Below, in pieces: positions 20,883 to 32,749 of a stretch of DNA of 64,000 nt. The stretch spans positions 310,001 through 374,000 of the forward strand of contig NADL03000480.1 in assembly GCA_002205965.3 (NCBI GenBank). Direction: 5' to 3'. The notes under the pieces are model-generated. The model saw only the letters and a program-made list of their open reading frames with translations. It was not told the DNA's origin and ran no database searches. The DNA is from Kappaphycus alvarezii. Its lineage: Eukaryota > Rhodophyta > Florideophyceae > Gigartinales > Solieriaceae. A program made the translations under genes and the position numbers. Position 1 is the first letter of the stretch. Each line of letters starts with the position of its first letter.

Positions 20883-21830
20883 TCACAGCTCGCTGAATGG
20901 GCCAAGGCAAGGGTCAAACTAGCCAAACCCCCAAGCAAAGCAACAGTTTCTTGCATACTTCTTAACGCAACGGAATTGGTCGCTAAACCAAAGAGTGCTA
21001 TTTCAAGGCGCACTTGGGATAAGAAAGGGGTAATCATTCCTAGAAGAAGGCGTATTCCGCTGGTTTAATGACCATCAATCTAATCGCCGGAACATAAACG
21101 GCTAAATGATATGTGCAAAAGCAAGCAACCTTCAGGATAAAACTAATGGCCGTTTGACAGATGACAAGAAATCACATCTGAAGTTCTCCGTGGGTTGGCT
21201 CACAAACTTTAAAACACGGTGGGGACTACGGGTTTTCAAGTCCCATGGCGAGAATGGGGGTGCAGACGTTACAGCACTGGAACGGGAACTACCAAAGTTG
21301 GAAGAGGCCTTGTCTAAATATGATCCAAAGGACGTTTTTAATTGTGATGAATCTGGAATTTTCTAGCCGATGGCACCGGATGTAACTACTGCCACAGAAC
21401 GTTTGCCGGAACGGAAAAAAGCAAAGAACAGAACCTTCATGCCATGTTGCAATGCGGACAGTTCCCGGCGCTTTGAGCTGATGCTGATCGGAAAGTCGTG
21501 CAAACCGAGATATTTTGGAGGGAATACAGGGATAGGACTGGGATTCGACTACCAAGCGAATAAGAAAGCGTAGATGACCGCAAGTCTTTTCCGAGAATGG
21601 TTATTTACGCTCGACCAGTGGAATGGTTCTACGTCGAATTCAAAAAACGGCTCTAATAACGGACTACTGCAGTGCGCATGGTGTGCGTCAAACCCTACAC
21701 AATTGAAGTACACTATTGACACAATTGAAGTACACTACTGTTTTTTATCTTCCACCGAATACCACGTCAAAGCTACAGCCAATGGCCAGGATGTACCATT
21801 CTGATTTTTGTACAGTCTAATTAAGGCCAT
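20883..21830 (+). pseudogene. pogo/Tigger-like transposase (CENP-B-type HTH plus DDE)
   Basis: At 20883-20970 a frame reads L-A-E-W-A-K-x-x-x-K-L-A-K and a helix-turn-helix like that of CENP-B/pogo transposases. From 21106, in a single frame with two in-frame TAG stops, come a second HTH-like region (W-L-T-N-F-K-T-R-W-G-L), the F-N-C-D-E-S-G catalytic Asp motif (about 21343-21363), M-A-P, C-N-A-D and F-D-Y-x-A-N-K-K-A. The stop at 21571 stands where Trp is conserved in this family. The second catalytic Asp region (usually D-N) is not preserved: a 22-bp tandem duplication lies there. The family cuts and pastes the element at TA sites. Confidence 0.8.
21697..21740 (+). repeat. 22-bp tandem duplication in the transposase
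   Basis: ACACAATTGAAGTACACTATTG is repeated immediately with one change, near the expected second catalytic Asp. Confidence 0.85.
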
Positions 21831-22331
21831 AAGGCTATCCAGATTTTATCCTTTCCCATTGAAAAACTATGCGTACAGAACTGCTCTCTTCTGCATTAGA
21901 ACTCCGTGAAACTCGGAGAGATGTCCGTCACTCGATAAAAAATGTTCTTTCGTCATCCATAAAATCCCTTTAAGGTTCGAGGACCTGCCTCCAAACTCAG
22001 CCTAAAGATCGTATCACAGTTTTTGGCTTGGGAATCTTCGCAAAACAATGTACCATACTGTGCTCGAATTGCAGAAGTATCTACTATGTCATGTTGAAAG
22101 AGACTACATGTGCATGAGGGCAGATATGAACCTAATTTGCAAGGCCGTAAATTTGCACCTCTGCAGACATGCAGATACCGAAAGAGGGTTAATGTTATTA
22201 GATATAGCAGATATCGCTCTAGAAAGTGGACCTATGTTCTTCACATCAATTTCTTACTGTTTGAGTTTCGTGTAGTCACTCAGGAAAATTTTAACTCTTC
22301 GTTAATGAGTGCGAATTGCGCAAGTACTAAC

Positions 22332-22402
22332 CACGTATTCCTGTTTTCTGCAACGCAAAAATTGAGGTTACTATATTAAACACGTATTCCTGTTTTCTGC
22401 AA
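22332..22402 (+). repeat. 22-bp direct repeat across the transposon right end
   Basis: CACGTATTCCTGTTTTCTGCAA occurs at 22332-22353 and again at 22381-22402, so the predicted terminus (22373) lies between the copies. Confidence 0.85.
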
Positions 22403-23633
22403 TGCATAAATACCAGTTATCGTGCTGTTGCTTGTCGCAGACCGTAGTGCGATTGCGAGTTTGTGAAAGTTAATCGTGCAACAGCGGAGAAAGTAGCGTA
22501 GAGAAGTGCTGTTATGTCGGCATTCGAGAAAGGAACGAGCTGTTGTATTGGTGATGCGAGATGGAGTACGCAGTGACTTTGTGTGCAATATAGATAAACT
22601 GGAGTTAGTTATATTATAGATAACTTTTGGCTCCTACTTTTCATACAAAACAAATATTTAGTCTTCGGTGTATACTTTTTTTTGTTGGGTTGAAGTTCTT
22701 AACACGCAGGACGAAAGACTACACGGAACATTTTTACTGCCGAAATCCACTAAGAGCGTTATTAGAGTTCTTCGCTCTGTTTTTCTTAGATTTTGTTTCA
22801 TTATCATTTCTACGAATGGATATTGTATTGTACGGGATAGCATACCTAATTAGTCAGTTCAAAGTTTTTTAAACGTGCTCCTCTACGACGATAGTTAATG
22901 ATAAAGGCCAAGGAAGTAGGAGAGAACACAGCTATATGCTACGTGAGGAAGGTCTCTGGACTTATCGAAAGGCGTGATGTGTTTCAGTCTGACCAAATGA
23001 CCACTCTAAAGACGACAATCTCTGTGAATTTAGTCACTAAAGGTATCATTCTGTGGATGATTAATCGCTCATTGTGTAAAGAGAACCAGATGAGTTGTGT
23101 TTCAAGCTTCAGGACGGAAAAATAAGAAGATAAATCCAGAAAAACTGGGACAGGCTACTTAATAAATGCGATAGTACCGGAAAGCTATGCAGCAATGCAG
23201 TAAGGGTTTGGCGGACGCGTTCCTGGCTGAAATGTTTACCATGAATGCTAGTGGAAGACGTAATGCAAAATGAATGAGAACATGAGAAAAAGACGGCCGT
23301 GCCTACCACTGCAGTCCTCAGCCTCAAAGGGAACGTTATATGGGATCTGAAATTGAATGTTTTAAAGAAAAGTTGAATGGGAACATGTACGAACGGAACG
23401 GAACGCCGATATCAGTGCAGGGATATCATCAAGATTTTGTTGGAAGATGTCTACGCCAGGATTAAGATTTGAAGTTTTGAATTGCGACTAAAACCAAGCA
23501 GGTCCTTATCATTTATGGGCCAATATTGAAATTTTTTTTCCATACGTAAATTTATTCAGGTTGTTCCAATTAAGAAATTTAATAGATAAATACAATAGAT
23601 GAAATCACACTCTATTGTTAGCATCGTGTCATT
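22403..23633. other. No recognisable gene
   Basis: Short frames on both strands (for example 22627-22869 plus, hydrophobic) without motifs. Nothing supported. Confidence 0.45.
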
Positions 23634-23946
23634 TGTTGAAGACCACTTCCGTACGGCGATAGCATTGTACGTAATAGCCCAGAAGGGGTAAGCCTGGTCC
23701 GGCTGAAGGTACCATCAAATAGTGTGGCTATTGTATAGTGTAGGCTGTACTGTAGGCTACTGTAATTATTGATAACCTTAGTATCCGCGTGAAATGGGAC
23801 AGCTGTCCATGAGGGTTGCCGCCGCCGTGTTACTGTACAGTACACTAGCGGGACGGAGTGTGACCGCTGAAGGTCAATAAATACAAAGCCGCTGAGGGCC
23901 AACGGAAGAATGCGTCGAGGCACGACATCGACCCGCTTTATCATTG
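23634..23946 (+). repeat. Probable solo LTR of Copia family 2
   Basis: Starts TGTTGAAG and aligns with the LTRs at 29592-29895 and 34630-34937: shared GTACGGCG, CCGGCTGAAGG, TAGTATCCG, a TACTGTA-rich centre, GTGACCGCTGAAGGTC-like block and a CAATAAATACA poly(A)-signal block. No internal element DNA follows, so an LTR-LTR recombination product is likely. The right edge is less certain. Confidence 0.7.
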
Positions 23947-26900
23947 GCTATAAGTTATTCTATCCGTTTCTCTAGGTCCGATTTCAGTGGGACCTGCAGA
24001 AACGTTTCTCCAAGTCCCAAACTCCGAAATAGTGAATGAAATCCGAGTCGCAGATTCAAATTGGGATCCCTCTGCGGTGTGTTGACTGTATGTAATGACT
24101 GTATCTGTGTGTGAACAATCAAGTGCAGTCCATATGACAGTCTACAGAGTAATACGAGAATATAAAAGTTGCAAAAGCAAAGCTGGATGGCACAGTTTTT
24201 TGCTTCTGTCTATGCAACGACAACACTGTAAAATTTATTTCCTATTCTATATTAGAGAGTATTTCGTATTCCCTATGCTGGTAGTACATAGATATTGTAT
24301 TTATCTATGAAATTCTTTTCGTTAGAACAACATTCAGCACACTATTGTAGTATTGTGGTGGATTCATTTATCGGAAGATTTACCTGAACGTGATATTTTA
24401 CACAAACTGCAGAATTTGCAAGAATAAAAAGTGACGCTGTAAGAATCCAAGAAGGTATTGCTGGCCTGCATTTTGTGGTGTTTCGGGGAAGATAAAATAG
24501 AGGAGAAGCTGTGAATGTAAGAACGATGGAGCCATCTTTCTGTATGATCAAAGTAACTCCCTATTTAGATTACCACTTCGCTTGCAGTCGCGTGACTTAA
24601 AAATTTTTCAGGCTGAACAAGTTAGTGACTTGTGTCAAATGGATTGGAAATAAACCTACTCACCATAGCTTACCATATACCGACACCTTTCTGCATATAT
24701 TTTACCGCATTTGATTTATTATCCGTCTATTGACCACAGCAGCCATCCCGTACTCCGCCGTATTGTTATCATATTAAAATAAGCTTTCCAGTCTTTACGA
24801 AATGATGTACCGATGCTATTGAAAAATATTAAATGGGTCCTCTACTCTAAAACCATCAGTTGAACTAATTAAGATTCATCTTATTGAGAATTGGACAGAC
24901 TGAAGAATCTCCATTAATCATTAAATGGTACTAAATGATATTGGAAACCTTACTTTTTCGAGAAAGAATTTCTCTGAATGTAATTTTGCAGCACGATTGT
25001 GGATTATAAGATTTTACTAAGAGTCTATGGGTTACCGAATGTATCGAAAATAAGCAGTCTAAATGGAGCAATATTATTTCATTTGAGATATTCGGCATCC
25101 GATCATAGTTACATAAACTATACTAAGGCCTGGGATTGATCCAAAAATCGAAAACAATCGATTTACGATCTTAATGAGTCAATGATAGATTGGAAAATCC
25201 TAGTCCATTGAATTCTACGCACAAGTATCAACATCTTAGAGGCAATCCATATATGTTCTCAAAATATCCGGAAAATACTTCTAAGCCTGAAAGCGTACGC
25301 ATGCTTAAAATAACATAACAGTGTTAAAAGTTCGTAAAACCGTAATTACAGACGTAATTTATAAATGCATAGTAAATGTGCAATTTTTGGTTTCGTTAAG
25401 TTTCATTAAAACGGGTAAATTCAATTTAATATCAAAGAAGAGCATGGGACTTCTGCTTGCAGGAAATTGAAATTGAGAAATAGAAGTAAATCCTGGTAGA
25501 ACAAATAGAATTTCCTGTCTAACTTTGATAAAAGGATAAAAGGATAATGTCATGGTTTAATTTAAATAGGGCAGGTAGGCAATGCATGGTTTAATACTGT
25601 ATCAAATATTGGAAAACATCCCCCAATGTACCTACTATGCAGCAAATGTATGTAATTGAACAAAATGCTCAAAATACTTTAAGTAAATATAATTTTCTTT
25701 AGTTGTGCATTTCATCAAGTGTATAGTATTAATTTAACGGGTCCGAGGGAAATATGAAATCTATGTAGCATATGAATGGTCCTCAGTAACTTTCAGTCAA
25801 AAGTGAAATATGCGAGTTTAACTATTGGCCCAAGGTAGTTATAACTGCCGCGCTACAGGCTCATGACATACACATGGAAAATCAGTCCTATCCGTTGACA
25901 TTTTTCATTAAATCCTCTCTATATTCTAAAGCAGTCTCTAGTCAGACCTAGGGCCCTTGTCGTTTTATAACGACAGAATTAGAGATTATCCACTTTCTCC
26001 GAGGTCTTTTTCGGAAGCTTGGGACTCTGACACCTTTTCTGCACAGTTAAAAATTTATTTCGAAGCAATTCCTCCAGTTAAAAAATGCACACTTTGTACT
26101 CCTTTGTGAAAAACTAGTCTACAACACAGCAACGATAGATAAGCCCTTAGTTAATGTTTCCGCTACATATGAAGTAGACAACTTGCAAACAAGGGTTAAA
26201 GACAGACCATCAGCAATCATAGATACCTTTGTAGATATTCGAAAAGCATTCGGGCCCTCATATAGATCTTATAAACATTCTTCCCGTTGCCCTCCCAGAG
26301 TTTAACTGGTGCTCATGAAATATGAGAATAATCATGGGCAGATTTCACCCGGTCCTTTAGAAATGAGAAAAGAAAGTACAATTGATTATGAAAACTCAAG
26401 TTTCTTCAGTTGTAGTTTAGTTCCAATTCTATCCTTGCAAATTTGAAAATTGGGGCGACTAACTTTATAGAAAATCGGATCTATTTCCACGGTAGCTCCT
26501 TAAGTTCCCCTACTGAGACTTGACCAATATTACAGTAGCGTCCTGACGCTCATAACGGAACAGAAGATTTTTGTGATAGGGGTCATTTTTTTGATTCAGT
26601 AAAGGTATGGAAGAAGTTTGCGGGTGCAGCTACGAAGGAAATTTATAATACCTTTGCTAACCTATTATATTTATTTGTCCCGTCGTGGCATTCCACGATG
26701 CTGGATAAGATGTTGTTATTGATTTCTTTTCGGTCTATAATATATTTCGCATTAGCAACATCGGCTTTTTCTTTGGTCATATGATATTTCGTATTAGCAA
26801 TATCGGCGTAGCTGCTGGTTTCACGGTATCGTATGTTCTGAATAGAGAGTCTGTAGACTCTAAGTAAGACACTATAGCAGAGCAGCTCTCTGTAGTAGTG

Positions 26901-29591
26901 ACGCAATCACTAAAAACATCAGTGCTTCGGAATTGCCGAACGCATTGAAAAGTATGCAATGCATATCTGGATGCCGCTGCTCAGCGTTATATTATATTGT
27001 AATGAGCATTTCAGTGCAATTTTTATATTTTAAATAATTGTAACGTACTCAGTTACATCAGCTGACTCATCAATTAACTTCAGATTACACTGTTGGACTC
27101 TATGCCATTCCGCGCATCATGTGCTGTTTCCGGTACGTTGCATTCGCTACTGTGCTGCATTGAAACATTATAATACTTCCAGCAACGAACCAAGCTACGC
27201 CTTTCAGAAACGCATAAAATACTACTTCTCTGTGCACTGTGCAGTGCTCTGCCGAATGCAATCAAATTGTACTCTAATGCTATCTAGGACTATTCATAAA
27301 AATTTACAATACCTTATGTACTGTATGTGTGAGTGCAGTACTGTGCATTCTTGTATGATAAATTTCAATGAAGTACGTTTTTTAACTTTCTATTCAGAAA
27401 AACGTATCAGACACTTTAATCTACTGCTAGGAATAGCATCAATACGGCAACAATTTCGTCAGTAAATATTTGTTAATTTCGTATCCAAATTTCTGCACAT
27501 TTCTGGGTCCTGAATTTATTTTTAATTTATTTTCATAAGAAAGTCTCTAAAATATAACCGTAAAGTACTGAGAAAGGATACGGTATCAATAACACATTAC
27601 AATTAGACACGTAACAATTTTCATTCACTCATTCAACGCCTTCCCAGGGGCGTGAATACAACATAACACATCTACCATACATTAAAATAACCCAAAAGTT
27701 TCTCCGTTATATTTTTAAAACATGTTTGTAAGCTACCGAAAGATTGTGGCGAAACATTTGTAAAGTAATGTTGTTTCAAAACTGTACGGATTTTACGAAA
27801 AGTTTGGATCCATATTGTGCAGCGGAAATTTAAATTATTTCGACAAACATATCGACCATATAAGAATGATAAATAATATTTTGCCCTAAAATGATAAGGT
27901 AAATGTCGTAACTGTTAAACCGAAACATTGCTAATAAATTCAATTTATTGAAGTGGACATTGAATATATTGGAATTTTGCGGTTAGTCAAGATCTTTTGT
28001 TTTTGGCTTTGGTTCTATACCTCTGGCCCATTCCAGTAATTATATAGTACTTGCTATTTATATCTTCCAGTCGAACCAAGTCAAATCAGGGAAAATAATG
28101 TCTGACTCAAAAATGCAAGTCAACATTCAGCGAACCCTTGAAAAGATTCCATAGAACCACAATATGTTCTAAGTAAAGGACACAGTAAGTACATAATAGT
28201 ACCTAGTGAATATTCTATAGAATAATTGCAACAAAAAATCTCCGTCAATACACTCTGAACCGAGCATTAAATTTTAACTGAAATTTGTCATTAGACTAAA
28301 ATACAGACAAATGATACCAATTTTCGAACACGAACTTAATCCTACGTTCTACTACAGTTAAAAAGTTTCAATGAAGAAACTAATTGTGCATGAATGTAAC
28401 TGCGTGTTCATATTCATCAAAAAATAATGACATCCGGATGAACTCTGGACGGAAATGATCGGTTTACCCATATATTACATCAACTCATTATGCTCACAGA
28501 AATTTCGTACCGTGGACATTAGAATTGAGCCTATGATATTAATATCGAGTATCGAAATCTTCGGGCTTATTAATAGCGCAAACATCTCCATCTATAAAAA
28601 AACATAACAGGGAGATACAGAATGATTAAGAATGCGATTTTACCAGCTTATCTAAAATATTTATTTGGTAAATACATGTATCTAGAAAATATAATGAGGA
28701 ATAATACAGCCAATCCATCTCTAGCAACCAATTAATTAGTACCAATGACCACTTGCACAATACTTTCCATCACAACCAGAGAATTTACAACTACTCGATT
28801 CTAATTCATATTCAATCGAAAAATAAAATGCCTAGAGAGAGTGACCAAACAACAATCATCTTTGCCCTATTTTATTGATTTGAATCCACGCCTTGTAAGA
28901 AAACAACGCGATTACCGCAAGGAGAGAAATTAGTTGCCTCGCAATTTTCGGGGAAGAAATATTTTGACCCCGTTCCTCCCCAGTAAGGTACAGAACAGCA
29001 AAGCAAATATTATGCTGTATCAATTGATAAATAGCCACCAAAAAATTTCAATTACTTGAAATCGCGTCAGTATCAGTTTCATTTCGTACTCTTGATTTTT
29101 GTTCAAAATTTTCAGTTGGAAATTCTATCTAAGATTACCGTGCAAAACTAACAGACTCAACGAACATACTATTAGTAACGACATTAGTATAAATATTGAC
29201 TGCATGATGAATTTCATCAATAGCAACGTATACGGAAAGAATGGTCTTCCAGCACGTTGCTTACTGTGATGTAGTCTGCTTCTCTGTCATTAAGAGATGA
29301 TATTTACTGTATCTATATACCTTTCTGTACTGTAAAGTAAAATTCTGTAGTATTACAAATTAAAATTTAGTTTTATTTAATGCTGTACAGATCAAAAGCA
29401 GTTCAATACAGTGCAGAATGCTCCTTGCCGCACTGTACAGTGAAGTAGGGGGTTAATGTTGTTGTTTTACAGCGAGTGCGAATGGGTGAAGGCATTCAGT
29501 ACAGTATGAGTTCATCAACTTCGAATTCATACAATAGAGTAGTGCACAGTACAGTACAGTATGCTTTTATGGGATACAGTACAATTCTAAG
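23947..29591. other. Long AT-rich region without identifiable genes
   Basis: Only short open frames. It includes the two 14-residue repeats at 26724-26807 and, in 29260-29590, many TACTGTA/CAGTACAG words leading into the Copia family-2 LTR. No conserved domain was recognised on either strand. Confidence 0.45.
26643..26906 (-). CDS. Hypothetical ORF with 14-residue repeats, 87 codons
   Basis: The minus-strand frame contains two successive 14-residue units, A-D-I-A-N-T-K-Y-H-M-T-K-E-K and A-D-V-A-N-A-K-Y-I-I-D-R-K-E, encoded by 42-bp repeats at 26766-26807 and 26724-26765. The differences are mostly conservative, consistent with past selection on protein. The units are charged and helix-prone, perhaps a coiled coil. 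Family not recognised; it could be a fragment of a larger lost gene. Confidence 0.3.
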   Translation of the reverse strand: MRHYYRELLCYSVLLRVYRLSIQNIRYRETSSYADIANTKYHMTKEKADVANAKYIIDRKEINNNILSSIVECHDGTNKYNRLAKVL

Positions 29592-29895
29592 TGTTGAAGG
29601 CCAATCTTGTACGGCGCTGGGAGCTGCACACTTTCGGATCGCGCAGGGGCAAGCTGTGTCCGCCTGAGACCATATTTTACTTTACTGTAGTTGAGCTACC
29701 GCACGGTATTGAGAAAGTGACCCAGTATCCGCCAGAAATTGTATAGCAGCCCCTAAGAGTTGACGCTGTGTTGTTGCTGTAGAATGCACTGGTTGATAGA
29801 GGTGAGATCGCAGACGGTCGATAAATACCGAGGTGGGAGGGTCGATGAGGTTTTGTCCAGAGACACAACACAGACCGAAAACAAAGACTCTTACA
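29592..29895 (+). repeat. Copia family 2, 5' LTR
   Basis: TGTTGAAGGCCAATCTTGTACG to GACTCTTACA. Contains a CGATAAATAC block aligned with the AATAAA-type signals of the other copies. Followed directly by a primer binding site. Confidence 0.85.
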
Positions 29896-29907
29896 TGGTA
29901 GCATCGC
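29896..29907 (+). other. Copia family 2 primer binding site
   Basis: TGGTAGCATCGC directly after the LTR, complementary to a tRNA ending GCTACCA (initiator tRNA-Met type). Identical to the Gypsy primer binding site at 4571. Confidence 0.75.
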
Positions 29908-29999
29908 TCGAGTTCTACTGACTTCCATGATACACAAAAACATCAAATAGCTTTCATTTTTTACTGCATCACTTTCCCATTGTTTTGTTAAAAAGGTTC

Positions 30000-31640
30000 A
30001 CTGAGGGTGACTCTCCTGGAAAAGTCCCAACAATATTTTAAAAAAAGGGGTCCATTCCTTCGAAAAGAAGACTGAATGCATAAAATAAGCGAGAAGATCT
30101 GGAATTATTTGGAACACAACCGGGACCAGAAGATGTGACGGCAGCTCAACTATCTCGTTAGAGTAAGGCAAAAATTCCTGCTAAGACCACCACAATCTTG
30201 ACTCTCGCTAACGGACCAGTGGTTCAAACGAGCACAAATATTTATGACGATAAGAAGTACGAAATGACGTTTAGGATACCCTGAATAATCTTTAACTTCA
30301 TCAAATGAGCTCATTATCATCTTATACAAGAATTGGGGAAGTTGAAGCTCAGGGAAGGTTCGAACTCGGAAGAGAATTTAAACAAGTTTCATTATATTTC
30401 AAGTAACATATTTCGTTGGATAAGGCTTTTTCTGATAATAAGAAATACTTGAAGCTATTTCTTACGTTTCCGGGGCACTTTGGCCCGATGTCCATGACTA
30501 TTTGCAAACTTTCATACGACGAACTTCTCACAACAATTTAGACTGAGATGTATAGCCGTACATCTAAGGTTTAGATGAGAATAATAGTTTTAAGATACCA
30601 AGAGACTCGAAAGCTGGAGCAAGGAACCCCAAATCGCAGTGACATACAAATAGGGTGAACGAAAAAGGGTAATTTTGGGAATAATGTTGATCTCCGCTGG
30701 GTTTGAGGGCGTCAAGGGCATCTTTCAAAAGATTGAATCTATAATGTAGACAATTTGCACGACAAACCTCGTGGTCGCGGACATGGTTGTAATCGAAGAT
30801 TTGGACAATGTTAGTTTCGTAGAAGTCGGGGACGTGTGGGGCCTTACTGTACTAATAGCTATGTACATATGTCACATGGTGGTAGTCCTCAATTAAAACA
30901 AGTAATTTGGAAGTGGTAGGACCAATTTTCATGGAAACTTTAGTTGTGTTAGTTTTGGTGGGTCTGGTCCCTCAACACTTCCAGCTCTCGCGCCGGGTTA
31001 CTAGCCACAGAGTTTTCAAGGAAAATATTTCCATCAAGGGAGAAACAGTAGAGAAGAGAATTGGACACACTTTTTCATGTCTCAGATCAAATCCAAGGAG
31101 TTGAATGCATTATGTGGGATTCAGCAGCATCTTAGCTATCTGTCATAGTCTGAAAAGGTAGAATTTTTAATTTTGTTAGCAGGTGTATTAAATATATAGA
31201 GTGTACCATGCACCCCATTTCCAAGCGAACATACTTTCTCTGCGTGTGCTCATTCGAAGCCACAAAAATTTGTTTACAATGGACCATCCTGCCAGAGACG
31301 CAAGCATCTGACTTATTTTTCCATGTATTTCTCCCAAAACGTCAAAAGAAACTAAGATTGATAGCGATAGATTACACCGTATTCAAGTGCCTAAGGTCAA
31401 GGGAATCAATAATCAGATGCCTCACATTGGTCAAGCTTTCCAGTACGAGAATGGTACCGAAATCAATTGCAGCCATTGTTTAGGAACTCTTCGTAAAAAG
31501 GAGAGATGCAAAAATGGCTCTGGAGTGGCGTTACCGTACATTACATCCACATCCTATGAGATGTTTGAACTTTTCTAACATTTTTTCTGATATTGCTCAA
31601 CTTCAAAGAGTAGTTCTGGATTCAATAATCTGTATTTCAT
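30000..31640 (+). pseudogene. Copia family 2 gag and protease remnant
   Basis: Decayed. The only clear gag feature is a K-P-R-G-R-G-H-G-like stretch (about 30755-30785), typical of basic Copia Gag C-termini. Frames at 30907-31101 and 31208-31480 are open, but no zinc knuckle or D-S/T-G protease motif could be confirmed. Confidence 0.5.
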
Positions 31641-32290
31641 GCGCCATCACAAAAGCAAGTTGAAATCCAATAGAACTGAGCTTTCGAATCACTTGTTGCC
31701 TGTTCAAGCTTACCAACTAGACATAAGCGGCAAAATAGTACAACAGTCTCGTGTAAAACTTCATTATGCAATTGCATTTGTCGACTAACGCACCGCAAAG
31801 ACTGATGTCTATTTCATGAAGAGAAAGTCATATTTATTCCCCGCTCTGGAATACTACAAGAAAAGGTCAGAAAATATTACCGGCTTCAAAGTTGTAAATA
31901 TTCGCCTCGATGGAGCAAGAAAGAATATTTTCGCAGCGGTAGAACAATTTTGCTTTTGCACGGAAAGAGATTAGAGACAGCTCCGCCATATTTTCCCCAA
32001 AGCAATGGAATGGTAGAAAATTTCATCAAAGAAATGGGGGTTTTGCGCGTGTACCGCTCTTCGCATCAAAGATCAGCAACGATTTGTGGGCAGAAGATAC
32101 GAGGCACAGCAATCGGTTGCGATAAAACAGAGCTAACCAAAAGATTCCAATTCTTCTTTGGGATACGAGGACGGCATCGTATTAGAGGACTTACCACTCT
32201 TTGGTCATCAACCTTTTCCCTTCCTCTGCCAGTCTTCTACCCAGTCAGCTAGAAAATTACCTGCAATGACTGCTCATGAGCAATTTTTTG
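31640..32290 (+). pseudogene. Copia family 2 integrase remnant
   Basis: A frame from about 31640 matches Copia integrase core order: R-V-K-L-H-Y-A-I-A-F-V-D (first Asp), F-K-V-V-N-I-R-L-D-G-A (second Asp region), then in another frame P-Y-F-P-Q-S-N-G-M-V-E (31985-32020, the catalytic Glu). Interrupted by stops near 31785 and 31970. Confidence 0.7.
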
Positions 32291-32749
32291 GTCTCTAAAG
32301 TGACTAAACCCTGTATAATACCTACCTTACTGGCCGAAACAGTATCATAATGACAACCGCTCAAGACTTTGCGCATACTTCACGGATCAACTCTTCTGCA
32401 TATAATCTCTTATTGACGTAATCTCATGACTAAGCGTTCTTGAAGGCACACAGGATCGCAATGATGGTGACCTAGGTGAGATACTATGCAGGCCTTTTCT
32501 GTTTATTGCACATCTAAGAATCTTACATGCCCCTAATTTCGGATACGTCGCAACCGTTCAGATCCTAGACTACCGCGTTCTTTTCAAGAGGGAATTAAGA
32601 ACCGACTTTGATATGAAGTGATTGATCGAGAATGTCTTCCATTAAGAAGACAAAAAACATGGGAATAGTTTCGCGCGATCCCTCTGACAATTTTATGACA
32701 TTCACGTAGATGATTCGCCTCAAACCAATGGAAAATGATAGTAACAAAT

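Larger units (their letters stand above)
20513..22373 (+). mobile_element. pogo/Tigger-like DNA transposon, inactive
   Basis: A transposase pseudogene lies between candidate terminal inverted repeats. Left end: CAGTAGTCTCGCGATAATTG preceded by TA (20511-20512). Right end, read on the minus strand: TAGTAACCTCAATT, followed on the plus strand by TA (22374-22375). TA target duplications and CAGT...CTCG-type ends fit pogo/Tigger elements. The inverted-repeat match is short and imperfect, so the ends are tentative. Confidence 0.5.

Noticed and set aside
20308-20910. 200-codon minus-strand frame, one of the longest in the window
   Set aside because: It overlaps the left end and N-terminal HTH region of the pogo-like transposase on the opposite strand and has no recognisable motif, so it is treated as a shadow frame.
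23618-23944. 108-codon minus-strand frame
   Set aside because: It coincides with the Copia family-2 solo LTR and has no counterpart kept open in the other two LTR copies.
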